A stretch of 12,365 nt of DNA, taken from positions 1-12,365 of the forward strand of contig CAZWSE010000098.1 of assembly GCA_964636575.1 (NCBI GenBank), in the 5' to 3' direction. Below, piece after piece: positions 1 through 6,044 of this stretch. Source of the stretch: CAZWSE01 sp964636575 (GTDB taxonomy: Bacteria > Pseudomonadota > Alphaproteobacteria > Rhodobacterales > Rhodobacteraceae). How positions within the stretch are numbered: the stretch's first letter is position 1; each line of letters opens with the position of its first letter. The position numbers were made by a program, and so were the translations under genes. The notes beneath the pieces are model-generated. The model saw only the letters and a program-made list of their open reading frames with translations, was not told the DNA's origin and did no database searches.

Positions 1-21
1 AAACCTGTGAGACATGCGTGA

Positions 22-1386
22 TCAGAAAACCCGAACGCCTTGCTTTTGAAGGGTTTCTTGTGCGGCGTGAATGTCGATATCGCCTAAGCTTATGTTACAC
101 TTTACAGATTGGGCCGCTGCCACACCGGCACCTTGGCCCGCAACGGCACAGCACGCCATGTTGCGCGTGGCGGCATGGGCGATCATATCACCGCCGATTG
201 CGCGCCCTGTGACAAGCAGGTTCTTGACCCCCTTGGGCAACATCGCGCGATAAGGGATATGCATGTAGCGCCCTGTGGTCGGGATGATAAGAACCCCGTA
301 GCCGTCGATGAATTCGGGATAGATGCCAATGCTGTCCTCAAAACGGGCCTCACCGCGCACATCGGCTTCGGTCATATTGTACTGCGCATCTATTTTGCGG
401 GTGTCGCGGATGCCGATGGACATGCCAAAATTGCGCAGCCTTACTGCTTCGCAGCCGGGGGTGTAGGCGCGCAGGGCGTCTATGGCGAGCATCGCTTGGC
501 GGCGTCCTTCGATTTCAAAGTGGGTCAGACTGTCAGGATCGGTCCCGTCACACATCGCAAGATGGATCAGGTTCATATAGGTCATCTCGCCACTGTCATG
601 CACCGCGCCCCACGTGCCGCCGATGGTGTTCAGATGTTTGGGGATCAGCCCGTCGCGGATCGCCTGTTCAAAGGGTTTGCCAAGAAAGGGCGAGAACATA
701 TCGTCCTCTTTGCCGCTGGTTTCGACCTCCCATTCGCCGCTCGACCAGTCCTTGTAGGTCTGCGGGTCTGCTTTGACCCCTGCCATGAACTTGGTCTTGT
801 CGACCCCTGCGAGGTGAAACATAACAGAGGCCGCCTGCATGTCCTCAACCGGTGTTTTGATCGTGGCCGCCCCAGCGCGATGGGCAATATCGGCATCGCC
901 CGTGGCATCAATGACCCGCTTGGCCAAGATCGCCTCGCGCCCCGCTTTGGATTCGACGATAACGCCCGTGATCGTGTCGCCCTCCATGATCGGGGCCACG
1001 ACCTGCCGGTGCAGCATCGGGTGTATGCCTGCCTCTTGAACCAGCCGGTCTGCCACCAGCTTGAACCCTTCGCTGTCGAGCTCATAGGACAAAGACTGCG
1101 ATTCCGGCACGGCTGCGCCCATGGCCTTGGCACGGTCTTCAAATTCACGACCAATCCCGCCGGCCTCAACGGTGTTTTCGTGCCGATACCACGCGAACCC
1201 TTCGACCCCGACGACCGTAATGTTGCCGCCAAAACAGCCAAAGCGTTCCAGTAGCGTTACCTCAACCCCTGTCCGCGCAGCCGCCAACGCAGCCGCCAGC
1301 CCACCCGGCCCGGACCCCACAACCAGCACATCCGTGCGATGAATAATCGGCGTCTCGCGGGCCGGTTCCGTCAGTGTGTCTGCCAT
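22..1386 (-). CDS. FAD-dependent oxidoreductase (FAD_oxidored-type flavoprotein)
   Basis: A cytoplasmic flavoprotein of about 454 residues, probably of the FAD_oxidored (PF12831) group. The substrate cannot be read from the sequence. Near the N-terminus is a Rossmann dinucleotide-binding motif, LVVGSGPGG (GxGxxG, residues 24-29), ending at the acidic residue in LLERFG. It is followed by CFGGN and VGVEGFAWYR, which I associate with this group. A second FAD-contact segment, RVIDATGDADIAHRAGA, lies mid-protein. Near the C-terminus is LLVTGRAIGGD, typical of the closing FAD-binding region. I chose the ATG at 1386 because the frame stays open further upstream only through a GC-rich hairpin repeat, whose translation (rich in G, P and A) looks non-coding. 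The ribosome binding site before 1386 is weak, so the exact start is uncertain. It is divergent from proS, with 233 bp between them. Family confidence is high and substrate unknown. Confidence 0.85.
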   Translation of the reverse strand: MADTLTEPARETPIIHRTDVLVVGSGPGGLAAALAAARTGVEVTLLERFGCFGGNITVVGVEGFAWYRHENTVEAGGIGREFEDRAKAMGAAVPESQSLSYELDSEGFKLVADRLVQEAGIHPMLHRQVVAPIMEGDTITGVIVESKAGREAILAKRVIDATGDADIAHRAGAATIKTPVEDMQAASVMFHLAGVDKTKFMAGVKADPQTYKDWSSGEWEVETSGKEDDMFSPFLGKPFEQAIRDGLIPKHLNTIGGTWGAVHDSGEMTYMNLIHLAMCDGTDPDSLTHFEIEGRRQAMLAIDALRAYTPGCEAVRLRNFGMSIGIRDTRKIDAQYNMTEADVRGEARFEDSIGIYPEFIDGYGVLIIPTTGRYMHIPYRAMLPKGVKNLLVTGRAIGGDMIAHAATRNMACCAVAGQGAGVAAAQSVKCNISLGDIDIHAAQETLQKQGVRVF

Positions 1387-1459
1387 GGCCCACAGATTTG
1401 GCACATTCGGGCTGCGGTCAATCTCTAATTTGTGCCTTTGATCCAAATGCCTGCCGACT

Positions 1460-1473
1460 GCGTCTGCAGACGC
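1460..1473. repeat. 14-bp perfect palindrome GCGTCTGCAGACGC
   Basis: GCGTCTGCAGACGC reads the same on both strands. It lies in the divergent gap between the FAD oxidoreductase and proS, 10 bp from the REP-like double hairpin. It could be a regulator binding site for either gene or an outer part of the repeat element. Nothing in the sequence decides between these. Confidence 0.4.
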
Positions 1474-1483
1474 CCCTGCCTTA

Positions 1484-1540
1484 GGGGGCGCTGCCCCCGA
1501 GCCTTCCGGCTCTCCCCCGCGGTATTTTCCCAAGAAGAAA
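1484..1540. repeat. REP-like intergenic element with two tandem hairpins and an A/T-rich tail
   Basis: Two perfect stem-loops follow each other directly: GGGGGC-gct-GCCCCC (1484-1498), then GAGCC-ttcc-GGCTC (1499-1512). After them come CCCCCGCGG and the tail TATTTTCCCAAGAAGAAA (1523-1540). From memory, GC-hairpin plus GTATTT...AAGAAGAAA elements occur in many copies between Rhodobacteraceae genes, usually downstream of genes. Here it sits between two divergent genes, close to where their promoters should be. The copy number in this genome cannot be seen from the window. Confidence 0.7.
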
Positions 1541-1619
1541 CATGAAGAGCCGATTGCGGGGCGCGTCCCTTTGGCCTAAGTCATGGTCACTTGAACAGCC
1601 CCAACCGAGGAGCCCTCCG

Positions 1620-2963
1620 ATGCGCATGTCCCGCACCTTTCTGCCCGTCTTGAAAGAGACCCCTGCCGAGGCTCAGATTGTCAGCCACCGCTTGATGTTG
1701 CGTGCAGGCATGATCAAGCAGGCCAGTGCCGGCATCTATTCGTGGCTGCCCTTGGGCTACAAAGTGCTCCGCAAGATTGAGGACATCGTTCACCAAGAAC
1801 AGGCCCGCGCCGGTCACCATGCCATGCTGATGCCCACCATTCAGTCTGCCGATCTGTGGCGTGAAAGCGGCCGGTATGATGCTTACGGCGCCGAAATGCT
1901 CCGCATCACGGACCGCCACGACCGCGATATGCTATACACCCCCACGGCTGAGGAACTGGTCACCGATATCTTCCGCTCCCACGTCAGCAGCTACAAAGAC
2001 CTGCCCCTGACGCTCTATCAGATCCAGTGGAAATTCCGCGATGAGGTTCGCCCTCGGTTTGGGGTCATGCGTGGCCGCGAGTTCTATATGAAAGACGGGT
2101 ACAACTTCGATCTGACCCGCGAAGACGCACTGCACGCCTACAACCGTCATCTGGTCAGCTACCTGCGCACCTATGAGCGGATGGGCCTGCAAGCCATCCC
2201 GATGCGCGCTGACAGTGGCCCCATCGGCGGCGACTATACGCATGAGTTTCTGGTGCTGGCTGATACCGGTGAATCCGAGGTCTTCTACGACAGCGCCGTC
2301 ACCGATCTGACCTTCGGCGATCGCGATATTGATTTTGATGATGTGGCCCAATGCCAATCCATCATGGAAGAGTTCACCACCAAATACGCCCGCACCGACG
2401 AAACCCACGATGAAACGCTGTTCAATCAAATTCCCGAAGATCGCCGAAGAACGGCACGTGGGATTGAAGTGGGCCAGATCTTCTATTTCGGCACCGAGTA
2501 TTCGGACAAGATGAATGCCACAGTGCAAGGCCCGGATGGCAAGCCTGTTCCAATCCATATGGGCAGCCACGGGATCGGGGTCAGCCGCTTGCTTGGTGCA
2601 ATCATTGAGGCCAGCCACGACGACAATGGCATCATCTGGCCCGAAGGGGTGACCCCCTATCACTGCGGGATCGTGAACCTCAAACAGGGCGACGACGATG
2701 CCGATGCAGCCTGCCAATCGCTCTATGACGGGCTGACCGCCATGGGGTTGGAACCGCTTTATGACGACCGCAACGAACGGGCGGGGGGCAAGTTTGCAAC
2801 CATGGATCTGATCGGACTGCCCTGGCGGATCACGGTCGGGCCACGGGGGCTCAAAAACGGCGTGGTTGAACTGACCAGCCGCCGCACAGGTGAAAGCGAA
2901 GAACTGCCACCCGAACAGGCGCTGGCCAAAGTGGCAGGCATCTACGGGGTTGTGCCCCGCTAG
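1620..2963 (+). CDS. proS: Prolyl-tRNA synthetase (short, alphaproteobacterial type)
   Basis: Charges tRNA-Pro with proline in the cytoplasm using ATP. At 447 residues it is the short bacterial form, without the large editing insertion of E. coli ProRS. Class II catalytic motifs are present: motif 1 around GIYSWLPLGYKVL (residues 38-50), the TPTAEE proline/ATP pocket at 107-112, motif 2 with FRDE at 139-142 followed by RPRFGVMRGREFYMKD, and motif 3 GSHGIGVSRLLGA at 315-327. The anticodon-binding domain follows, with YDDRNERAGGKFATMDLIGLP. The ATG at 1620 is preceded by GAGGAG (1607-1612) at 7 nt. The ATG at 1626 is too far from it, and an upstream ATG at 1542 lacks support and would add an unrelated basic tail. 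It is probably first in a + strand cluster, with the next gene beginning 31 bp after its stop. Confidence 0.96.
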   Translation: MRMSRTFLPVLKETPAEAQIVSHRLMLRAGMIKQASAGIYSWLPLGYKVLRKIEDIVHQEQARAGHHAMLMPTIQSADLWRESGRYDAYGAEMLRITDRHDRDMLYTPTAEELVTDIFRSHVSSYKDLPLTLYQIQWKFRDEVRPRFGVMRGREFYMKDGYNFDLTREDALHAYNRHLVSYLRTYERMGLQAIPMRADSGPIGGDYTHEFLVLADTGESEVFYDSAVTDLTFGDRDIDFDDVAQCQSIMEEFTTKYARTDETHDETLFNQIPEDRRRTARGIEVGQIFYFGTEYSDKMNATVQGPDGKPVPIHMGSHGIGVSRLLGAIIEASHDDNGIIWPEGVTPYHCGIVNLKQGDDDADAACQSLYDGLTAMGLEPLYDDRNERAGGKFATMDLIGLPWRITVGPRGLKNGVVELTSRRTGESEELPPEQALAKVAGIYGVVPR

Positions 2964-2994
2964 AAAAGACCGAGCAAACACAGGAGCGCAGACC

Positions 2995-3990
2995 ATGTCA
3001 CACGCACCGCACGCCTTGATCAACCTTGCAAAGCGCAAGTTGGCTGGCGCAGTGCGGGCGATCTGTCTGGGCTGCCTCCTCTCCAGCCCCGCCTCCGCCG
3101 ATCCTACAGCCGACCGCATGCAAGCAGGGTTCGAGGCATGGACCGCGACGCATAAAATCACATCCGGCAACCTCGCAATCTTCAAAGACGGGGTCTTGAT
3201 CAACACCCCCGATCCGGCCCCAGTAGAACTCGCCAGCCTCTCCAAGGCGATCACAGCGATCTGTGCATGGCATATGGTTCAGGATGGCGCCTTTGGCTTT
3301 GACAGCGATGTCTCTGACGTGATCGGGACAGGCCCTAAAGGGCTGACCGTGGCGCAGCTTTTGACCCATACGGGCGGCGTCTGGCCGGACATGTCGCAGG
3401 GCCGGTGGTCGTTCAATCGCTATGGGGATGATGGGGCCAAGCACAACGCGCTGGCGCTTTTGGCCTTGGACCGCGGGCTTGATGAAAGCCGCACAAACGC
3501 TTTCGCCTACTCGAATGAAAACTACGCCATCCTCGGCGCGGTAATCGAAGCGGTGGCTGAAGAACCCTATGAAGACACCTGTGCCGCCCGCGTCTTCCCG
3601 CCCGCTGGAGTCACCGCCACACCTTCAGCAAAAACCCATCCCTTTCTGGCATGGGGCGGTTGGAGCATGTCCGTCGCAGACTACGGGCACTTCCACAGGC
3701 ATTACTTCGGGCCAGACAGCGCTATAGGTCGTGACCCCTTCGCGTTCCCCCATGTGGAAACAGCCGGCGGCGCATACTACGGCATGGGCATGGTCTTTCG
3801 CCGCTACAACGACAGCCATAATTTCTGGCATTTCGGGGCATGGTGTCTGCCGGGGCAACTTAATGTGGGCAGCTTTACTGTTTCTTGGGAAGACACATGG
3901 TCCGCCGTTGCCGCCTATGATGGCTGTCTGGATTGGGATCAGATGGGCGCGCTTGATGCAGCCCTTGCTGGCGCGGTCTACCCCAGATGA
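2995..3990 (+). CDS. Secreted serine hydrolase of the beta-lactamase / class C PBP family
   Basis: A 331-residue exported serine hydrolase (PF00144-like). The family includes class C beta-lactamases, D-aminopeptidases and esterases; the substrate here is unknown. The N-terminus is a signal peptide: basic residues up to about 21, a hydrophobic stretch ICLGCLLSSP, and a likely signal peptidase I site ASA|DP near residue 35. Catalytic features are in the expected order: SLSK (S81xxK84, nucleophile and base), the tyrosine motif YSN (172-174), and HFG (279-281) in the place of the KTG/HxG box. LTVAQLLTHTGGVWP (117-131) is the usual family segment between the first two. The start at 2995 has AGGAG (2982-2986) 8 nt upstream. 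Its stop overlaps the next start as ATGA, so the two are probably cotranslated. HFG rather than KTG makes an esterase or peptidase at least as likely as a true beta-lactamase. Confidence 0.85.
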   Translation: MSHAPHALINLAKRKLAGAVRAICLGCLLSSPASADPTADRMQAGFEAWTATHKITSGNLAIFKDGVLINTPDPAPVELASLSKAITAICAWHMVQDGAFGFDSDVSDVIGTGPKGLTVAQLLTHTGGVWPDMSQGRWSFNRYGDDGAKHNALALLALDRGLDESRTNAFAYSNENYAILGAVIEAVAEEPYEDTCAARVFPPAGVTATPSAKTHPFLAWGGWSMSVADYGHFHRHYFGPDSAIGRDPFAFPHVETAGGAYYGMGMVFRRYNDSHNFWHFGAWCLPGQLNVGSFTVSWEDTWSAVAAYDGCLDWDQMGALDAALAGAVYPR

Positions 3991-4481
3991 TCTTGCGCAG
4001 TCTTACTCTGGCCGCTGGCCTCGCAGGCGCGGGCACACTCTCGCAATTCCCTGAGTTTTCGCAACAATATGCGCAACGGCTCGGCGGGGCAGTCGATGCG
4101 CTGCAAGAGGTTGTCGATGATTTCGATGCCTCAGCTTCCGCCGCAGGGCTAAGCCGCGATGCCGCCCTGTCTGAACTCACAGGCACAGACTTCCTGAACC
4201 GCAGACAAGCAGACATGACCGCGACCTTCACGCGCCACAAAAAGCTACAATCCGATCTCGCTGCCCTGAACGGGGCAGGGCCATTCATGCGCGCCTACCA
4301 CGGGGCACGGTTCACGGACCCCGACATCGCGAAAGCCGCATGGGCGGCCTACAAACCCGCTTTGCCGATCACTTTCGAAGGGATTGTTTTCGCAGGCGTG
4401 GGCTTCATAGGCGGTGCGCTCGCATTGTCATTGATCACAAGCGCGCTGGGCCGGCTGTTCCGGCGAAAACGGCCCGCATAG
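3987..4481 (+). CDS. DUF2937 family membrane protein
   Basis: A 164-residue protein that I recognise as DUF2937 from its opening, with LSQFPEFSQQYAQRLGGAVD at residues 18-37 as the hallmark. It has a hydrophobic helix at about residues 1-18, a soluble alpha-helical central region (about 25-125), and a second hydrophobic helix at about 129-151 (ITFEGIVFAGVGFIGGALAL) followed by the basic tail RLFRRKRPA. It is therefore probably an inner-membrane protein with the middle region on the periplasmic side. The family has no established function that I know of. It overlaps the preceding hydrolase by four bases (ATGA), implying translational coupling. Its stop lies 70 bp from the end of the convergent ABM gene. 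Confidence 0.85.
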   Translation: MILRSLTLAAGLAGAGTLSQFPEFSQQYAQRLGGAVDALQEVVDDFDASASAAGLSRDAALSELTGTDFLNRRQADMTATFTRHKKLQSDLAALNGAGPFMRAYHGARFTDPDIAKAAWAAYKPALPITFEGIVFAGVGFIGGALALSLITSALGRLFRRKRPA

Positions 4482-4526
4482 CCTACGCCCATAGCTTTAC
4501 CCTTTTCAAAATACTCAAAACGTCAC

Positions 4527-4544
4527 GATGGGTCTTGACCCGTC
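4527..4544 (-). terminator. Possible terminator of the NIPSNAP-ABM operon
   Basis: Read leftward, GACGGGT-caag-ACCCATC forms a 7-bp stem containing one G-U pair, 7 bp after the stop of the ABM gene. It is followed at about 6 nt by a U-rich stretch (GTTTTGAGTATTTTG). The U-tract is interrupted, so intrinsic termination is plausible but not strong. Confidence 0.35.
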
Positions 4545-4551
4545 GACGGTC

Positions 4552-4896
4552 TCAAGAATGGACAGCTTGGCTGTCCGCAGGGGCCTCGGCGCGATCCGTC
4601 AGGCCATAGTCCCGCATGACATGGGCCACCCTGATCCGGTACCCGTCAAACATGCCTGCGCGCCCTTTGGACTGCGACCCGCGATGGGCCGCCAAATTGC
4701 GCCAGCGCACCACAGCGGCCTCATCCTCAAAGAAGGACAACGACAGAAACTTGCCCTTCTGGGTCAGGCTCTCAAAGCGCTCGACCGAGACAAACCCCTC
4801 GACCTGCTCCAACAGCGGTCGCATCTCGGCGGCAATATCAAAATACTCCGGCGCGCGGCCTTCGGCGGGTTCAACCTCGAATATGACGGCAATCAT
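4552..4896 (-). CDS. Antibiotic biosynthesis monooxygenase (ABM)-fold protein
   Basis: A 114-residue small cytoplasmic protein with the alternating pattern of a dimeric alpha/beta (ferredoxin-like) barrel: strand MIAVIFEVEP, helix APEYFDIAAEMRPLLEQ, strand EGFVSVERFESL, strand KFLSLSFFEDE, helix AAVVRWRNLAAHRGSQ, final strand YRIRVAHVMRDYG. The ABM segment with W65 and H71 is typical of the family (PF03992), whose members act as small cofactor-free or haem-degrading monooxygenases; many have no known substrate. The ATG at 4896 was chosen because AAGGAGAG lies just upstream and the start overlaps the stop of the NIPSNAP gene as ATGA. The longer frame to 4935 lacks this. It is second in an operon divergent from an ArsR regulator. 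The C-terminal 15 residues look disordered. Confidence 0.8.
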   Translation of the reverse strand: MIAVIFEVEPAEGRAPEYFDIAAEMRPLLEQVEGFVSVERFESLTQKGKFLSLSFFEDEAAVVRWRNLAAHRGSQSKGRAGMFDGYRIRVAHVMRDYGLTDRAEAPADSQAVHS

Positions 4897-5216
4897 GTAT
4901 TCTCTCCTTGGGGGGCAGAAACCAGCTTCAACCATGTCCGGTCCTCGCGCAATATAAAGCCGCGGCTTTGGGCAAATTCATAGTTCTCGCGGCCCAAAGG
5001 ATCCGCAGACAGCCTCTCGCGGTAGGCTTCATAGGCGGCCAGTGAAGGGATGTTGTAAATCCCGTATCCAAGGGTCGACGACCCTTCATGCGGGGCATAA
5101 TACCCGATCAAATCAGCGCCACAGCGGGGGATGGCTTGACCCCAAGTGCGGGCGTATTGCGCGAAATCAGCGCGCATTGTCGGGTCGATCTGGTAGCGGA
5201 TGACACAGGTCAGCAT
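4893..5216 (-). CDS. NIPSNAP family protein
   Basis: A 107-residue protein resembling the NIPSNAP family (PF07978), another branch of the dimeric alpha/beta-barrel superfamily. Visible marks are the opening strand TCVIRYQIDPTM, the helix DFAQYARTWGQAIPRCG, the central segment LIGYYAPHEGSSTLGYGIYNI, and the helix SLAAYEAYRERLSADPLGR followed by an aromatic/charged end strand. No catalytic residues can be assigned and the family's biochemical role is poorly defined. The start at 5216 has AAGGATC at about 7 nt. Its stop overlaps the start of the ABM gene (ATGA), so the two small barrel proteins are probably made in equal amounts and may act together. It is transcribed away from the ArsR-type gene across an 83-bp gap. 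Confidence 0.8.
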   Translation of the reverse strand: MLTCVIRYQIDPTMRADFAQYARTWGQAIPRCGADLIGYYAPHEGSSTLGYGIYNIPSLAAYEAYRERLSADPLGRENYEFAQSRGFILREDRTWLKLVSAPQGENT

Positions 5217-5299
5217 GGCGGGTGATCCTTTTCGAGGTTGCAGTATGGGGCCAACTCTATAGGGTCCGACACAGCTTATGCTTCGATAAGGATCGAACT
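5217..5299. promoter_or_regulatory. Divergent operator/promoter region of the ArsR-type regulator and the NIPSNAP-ABM operon
   Basis: The gap holds a perfect inverted repeat, TTCGAT-AAGG-ATCGAA (5282-5297), which contains the regulator gene's Shine-Dalgarno AAGGA. On the other strand the NIPSNAP ribosome binding site lies in TCGAAAAGGATC (5235 to 5224), matching TCGATAAGGATC of the palindrome at 11 of 12 positions. A second short repeat, CTTAT-gcttcg-ATAAG, overlaps at 5275-5290. ArsR proteins bind dyad repeats in their own promoters, so autoregulation plus control of the divergent operon is a reasonable inference. No convincing -35/-10 pair was picked. Confidence 0.55.
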
Positions 5300-5992
5300 A
5301 TGAAAGAAGGACCCAACATCGCAACCCTCGCCGCCCTCATAGGGGACCCCGCGCGGGCAAACATGCTGACCGCGCTCATGACCGGCAAAGCCCTCACCGC
5401 AACCGAACTGGCACAAGAAGCAGGGATCACCGCCCAAACCGCCAGCACCCATATCAGCAAACTGGAAACGGGCGGGCTGATCACACGGCAACGGCAGGGG
5501 CGGCACAGCTACATCTCACTGGCCTCGGCGGACGTCGCAGGCGTGCTCGAAGGGCTTATGGGTCTGGCCGCAGGGCAGGGGCAAACACGCACACGCACAG
5601 GCCCCAAAGACGCAGCGCTCAGGCATGCACGGGTCTGCTACAATCATCTGGCGGGCGAACGGGGGGTGCAAATGTTCGACAGCCTGCAGGCACGACAGCT
5701 CATCAAAGTCGCGGGGCCAGAGGTCACACTGACCGACCAAGGAGCGGCCTATATCAACGATTTCGGCATCGACCTTGCAGCACTCAGCTCCAGCAAAACA
5801 CCGCTCTGCCGGTCCTGTCTGGATTGGAGCGCGCGCAGATCGCATCTGGCAGGATCGCTCGGGCGGGCAATGCTGACACGGATGATCGATCAGGCTTGGG
5901 TCACACGGACCACAGGGGACAGAACCATCCGGTTCACGGACCGCGGCAACACGGCCTTCACAGCAGCCTTCCCTCTCACGCAATCCGCTTGA
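5300..5992 (+). CDS. ArsR-type winged-helix transcriptional regulator with C-terminal extension
   Basis: A 230-residue DNA-binding regulator. The N-terminal winged helix runs from about residue 5 to 90: GDPARANMLTALMTGKALTATELAQ, then the recognition helix AQTASTHISKLETGGLI (45-61), and the wing RQGRHSYISLA. Classical ArsR proteins are about 100-120 residues, so the C-terminal half (about 100-230) is an extra domain. It contains CRSC (170-173) followed by LDWSARRSHLAGSLG, then a helix and a short beta segment DRTIRFTDRG. A further cysteine is at 113 (RVCYNHLAG). The CxxC could bind metal or sense thiol oxidation, but this is not shown. The ATG at 5300 has AAGGA (5288-5292) at 7 nt; the longer frame from 5222 has no such support. 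It lies divergent from the NIPSNAP-ABM operon, which it probably controls, and is followed 52 bp later by the Lol permease gene. Confidence 0.85.
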   Translation: MKEGPNIATLAALIGDPARANMLTALMTGKALTATELAQEAGITAQTASTHISKLETGGLITRQRQGRHSYISLASADVAGVLEGLMGLAAGQGQTRTRTGPKDAALRHARVCYNHLAGERGVQMFDSLQARQLIKVAGPEVTLTDQGAAYINDFGIDLAALSSSKTPLCRSCLDWSARRSHLAGSLGRAMLTRMIDQAWVTRTTGDRTIRFTDRGNTAFTAAFPLTQSA

Positions 5993-6044
5993 CCCCACGC
6001 GCCCTTGCGGCCAGTTTGCGCACCAGCAGTGACAGGAGCCGAAC

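Noticed and set aside
109..1254. Long 381-codon open frame on the + strand opposite the FAD oxidoreductase
   Set aside because: It is the antisense shadow of a GC-rich gene. The minus-strand frame has the GxGxxG motif and family segments, while this one has no recognisable domain or ribosome binding site.
1387..1533. 49-residue N-terminal extension of the FAD oxidoreductase
   Set aside because: The extension would start at TTG inside the REP-like hairpins and translates to low-complexity G/P/A sequence; the conserved protein begins near 1386.
1542..1619. 26-residue N-terminal extension of ProRS from ATG 1542
   Set aside because: No ribosome binding site precedes 1542, while GAGGAG is ideally placed before 1620, where the family's normal N-terminus begins.
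1932..3254. 440-codon open frame on the - strand opposite proS
   Set aside because: proS on the + strand carries all class II motifs. The antisense frame spans two + strand genes and shows no domain, so it is a compositional shadow.
5275..5290. CTTAT-N6-ATAAG repeat as an independent operator
   Set aside because: The arms are only 5 bp and overlap the stronger 16-bp dyad, so it was kept as a note inside the divergent region rather than as a separate site.
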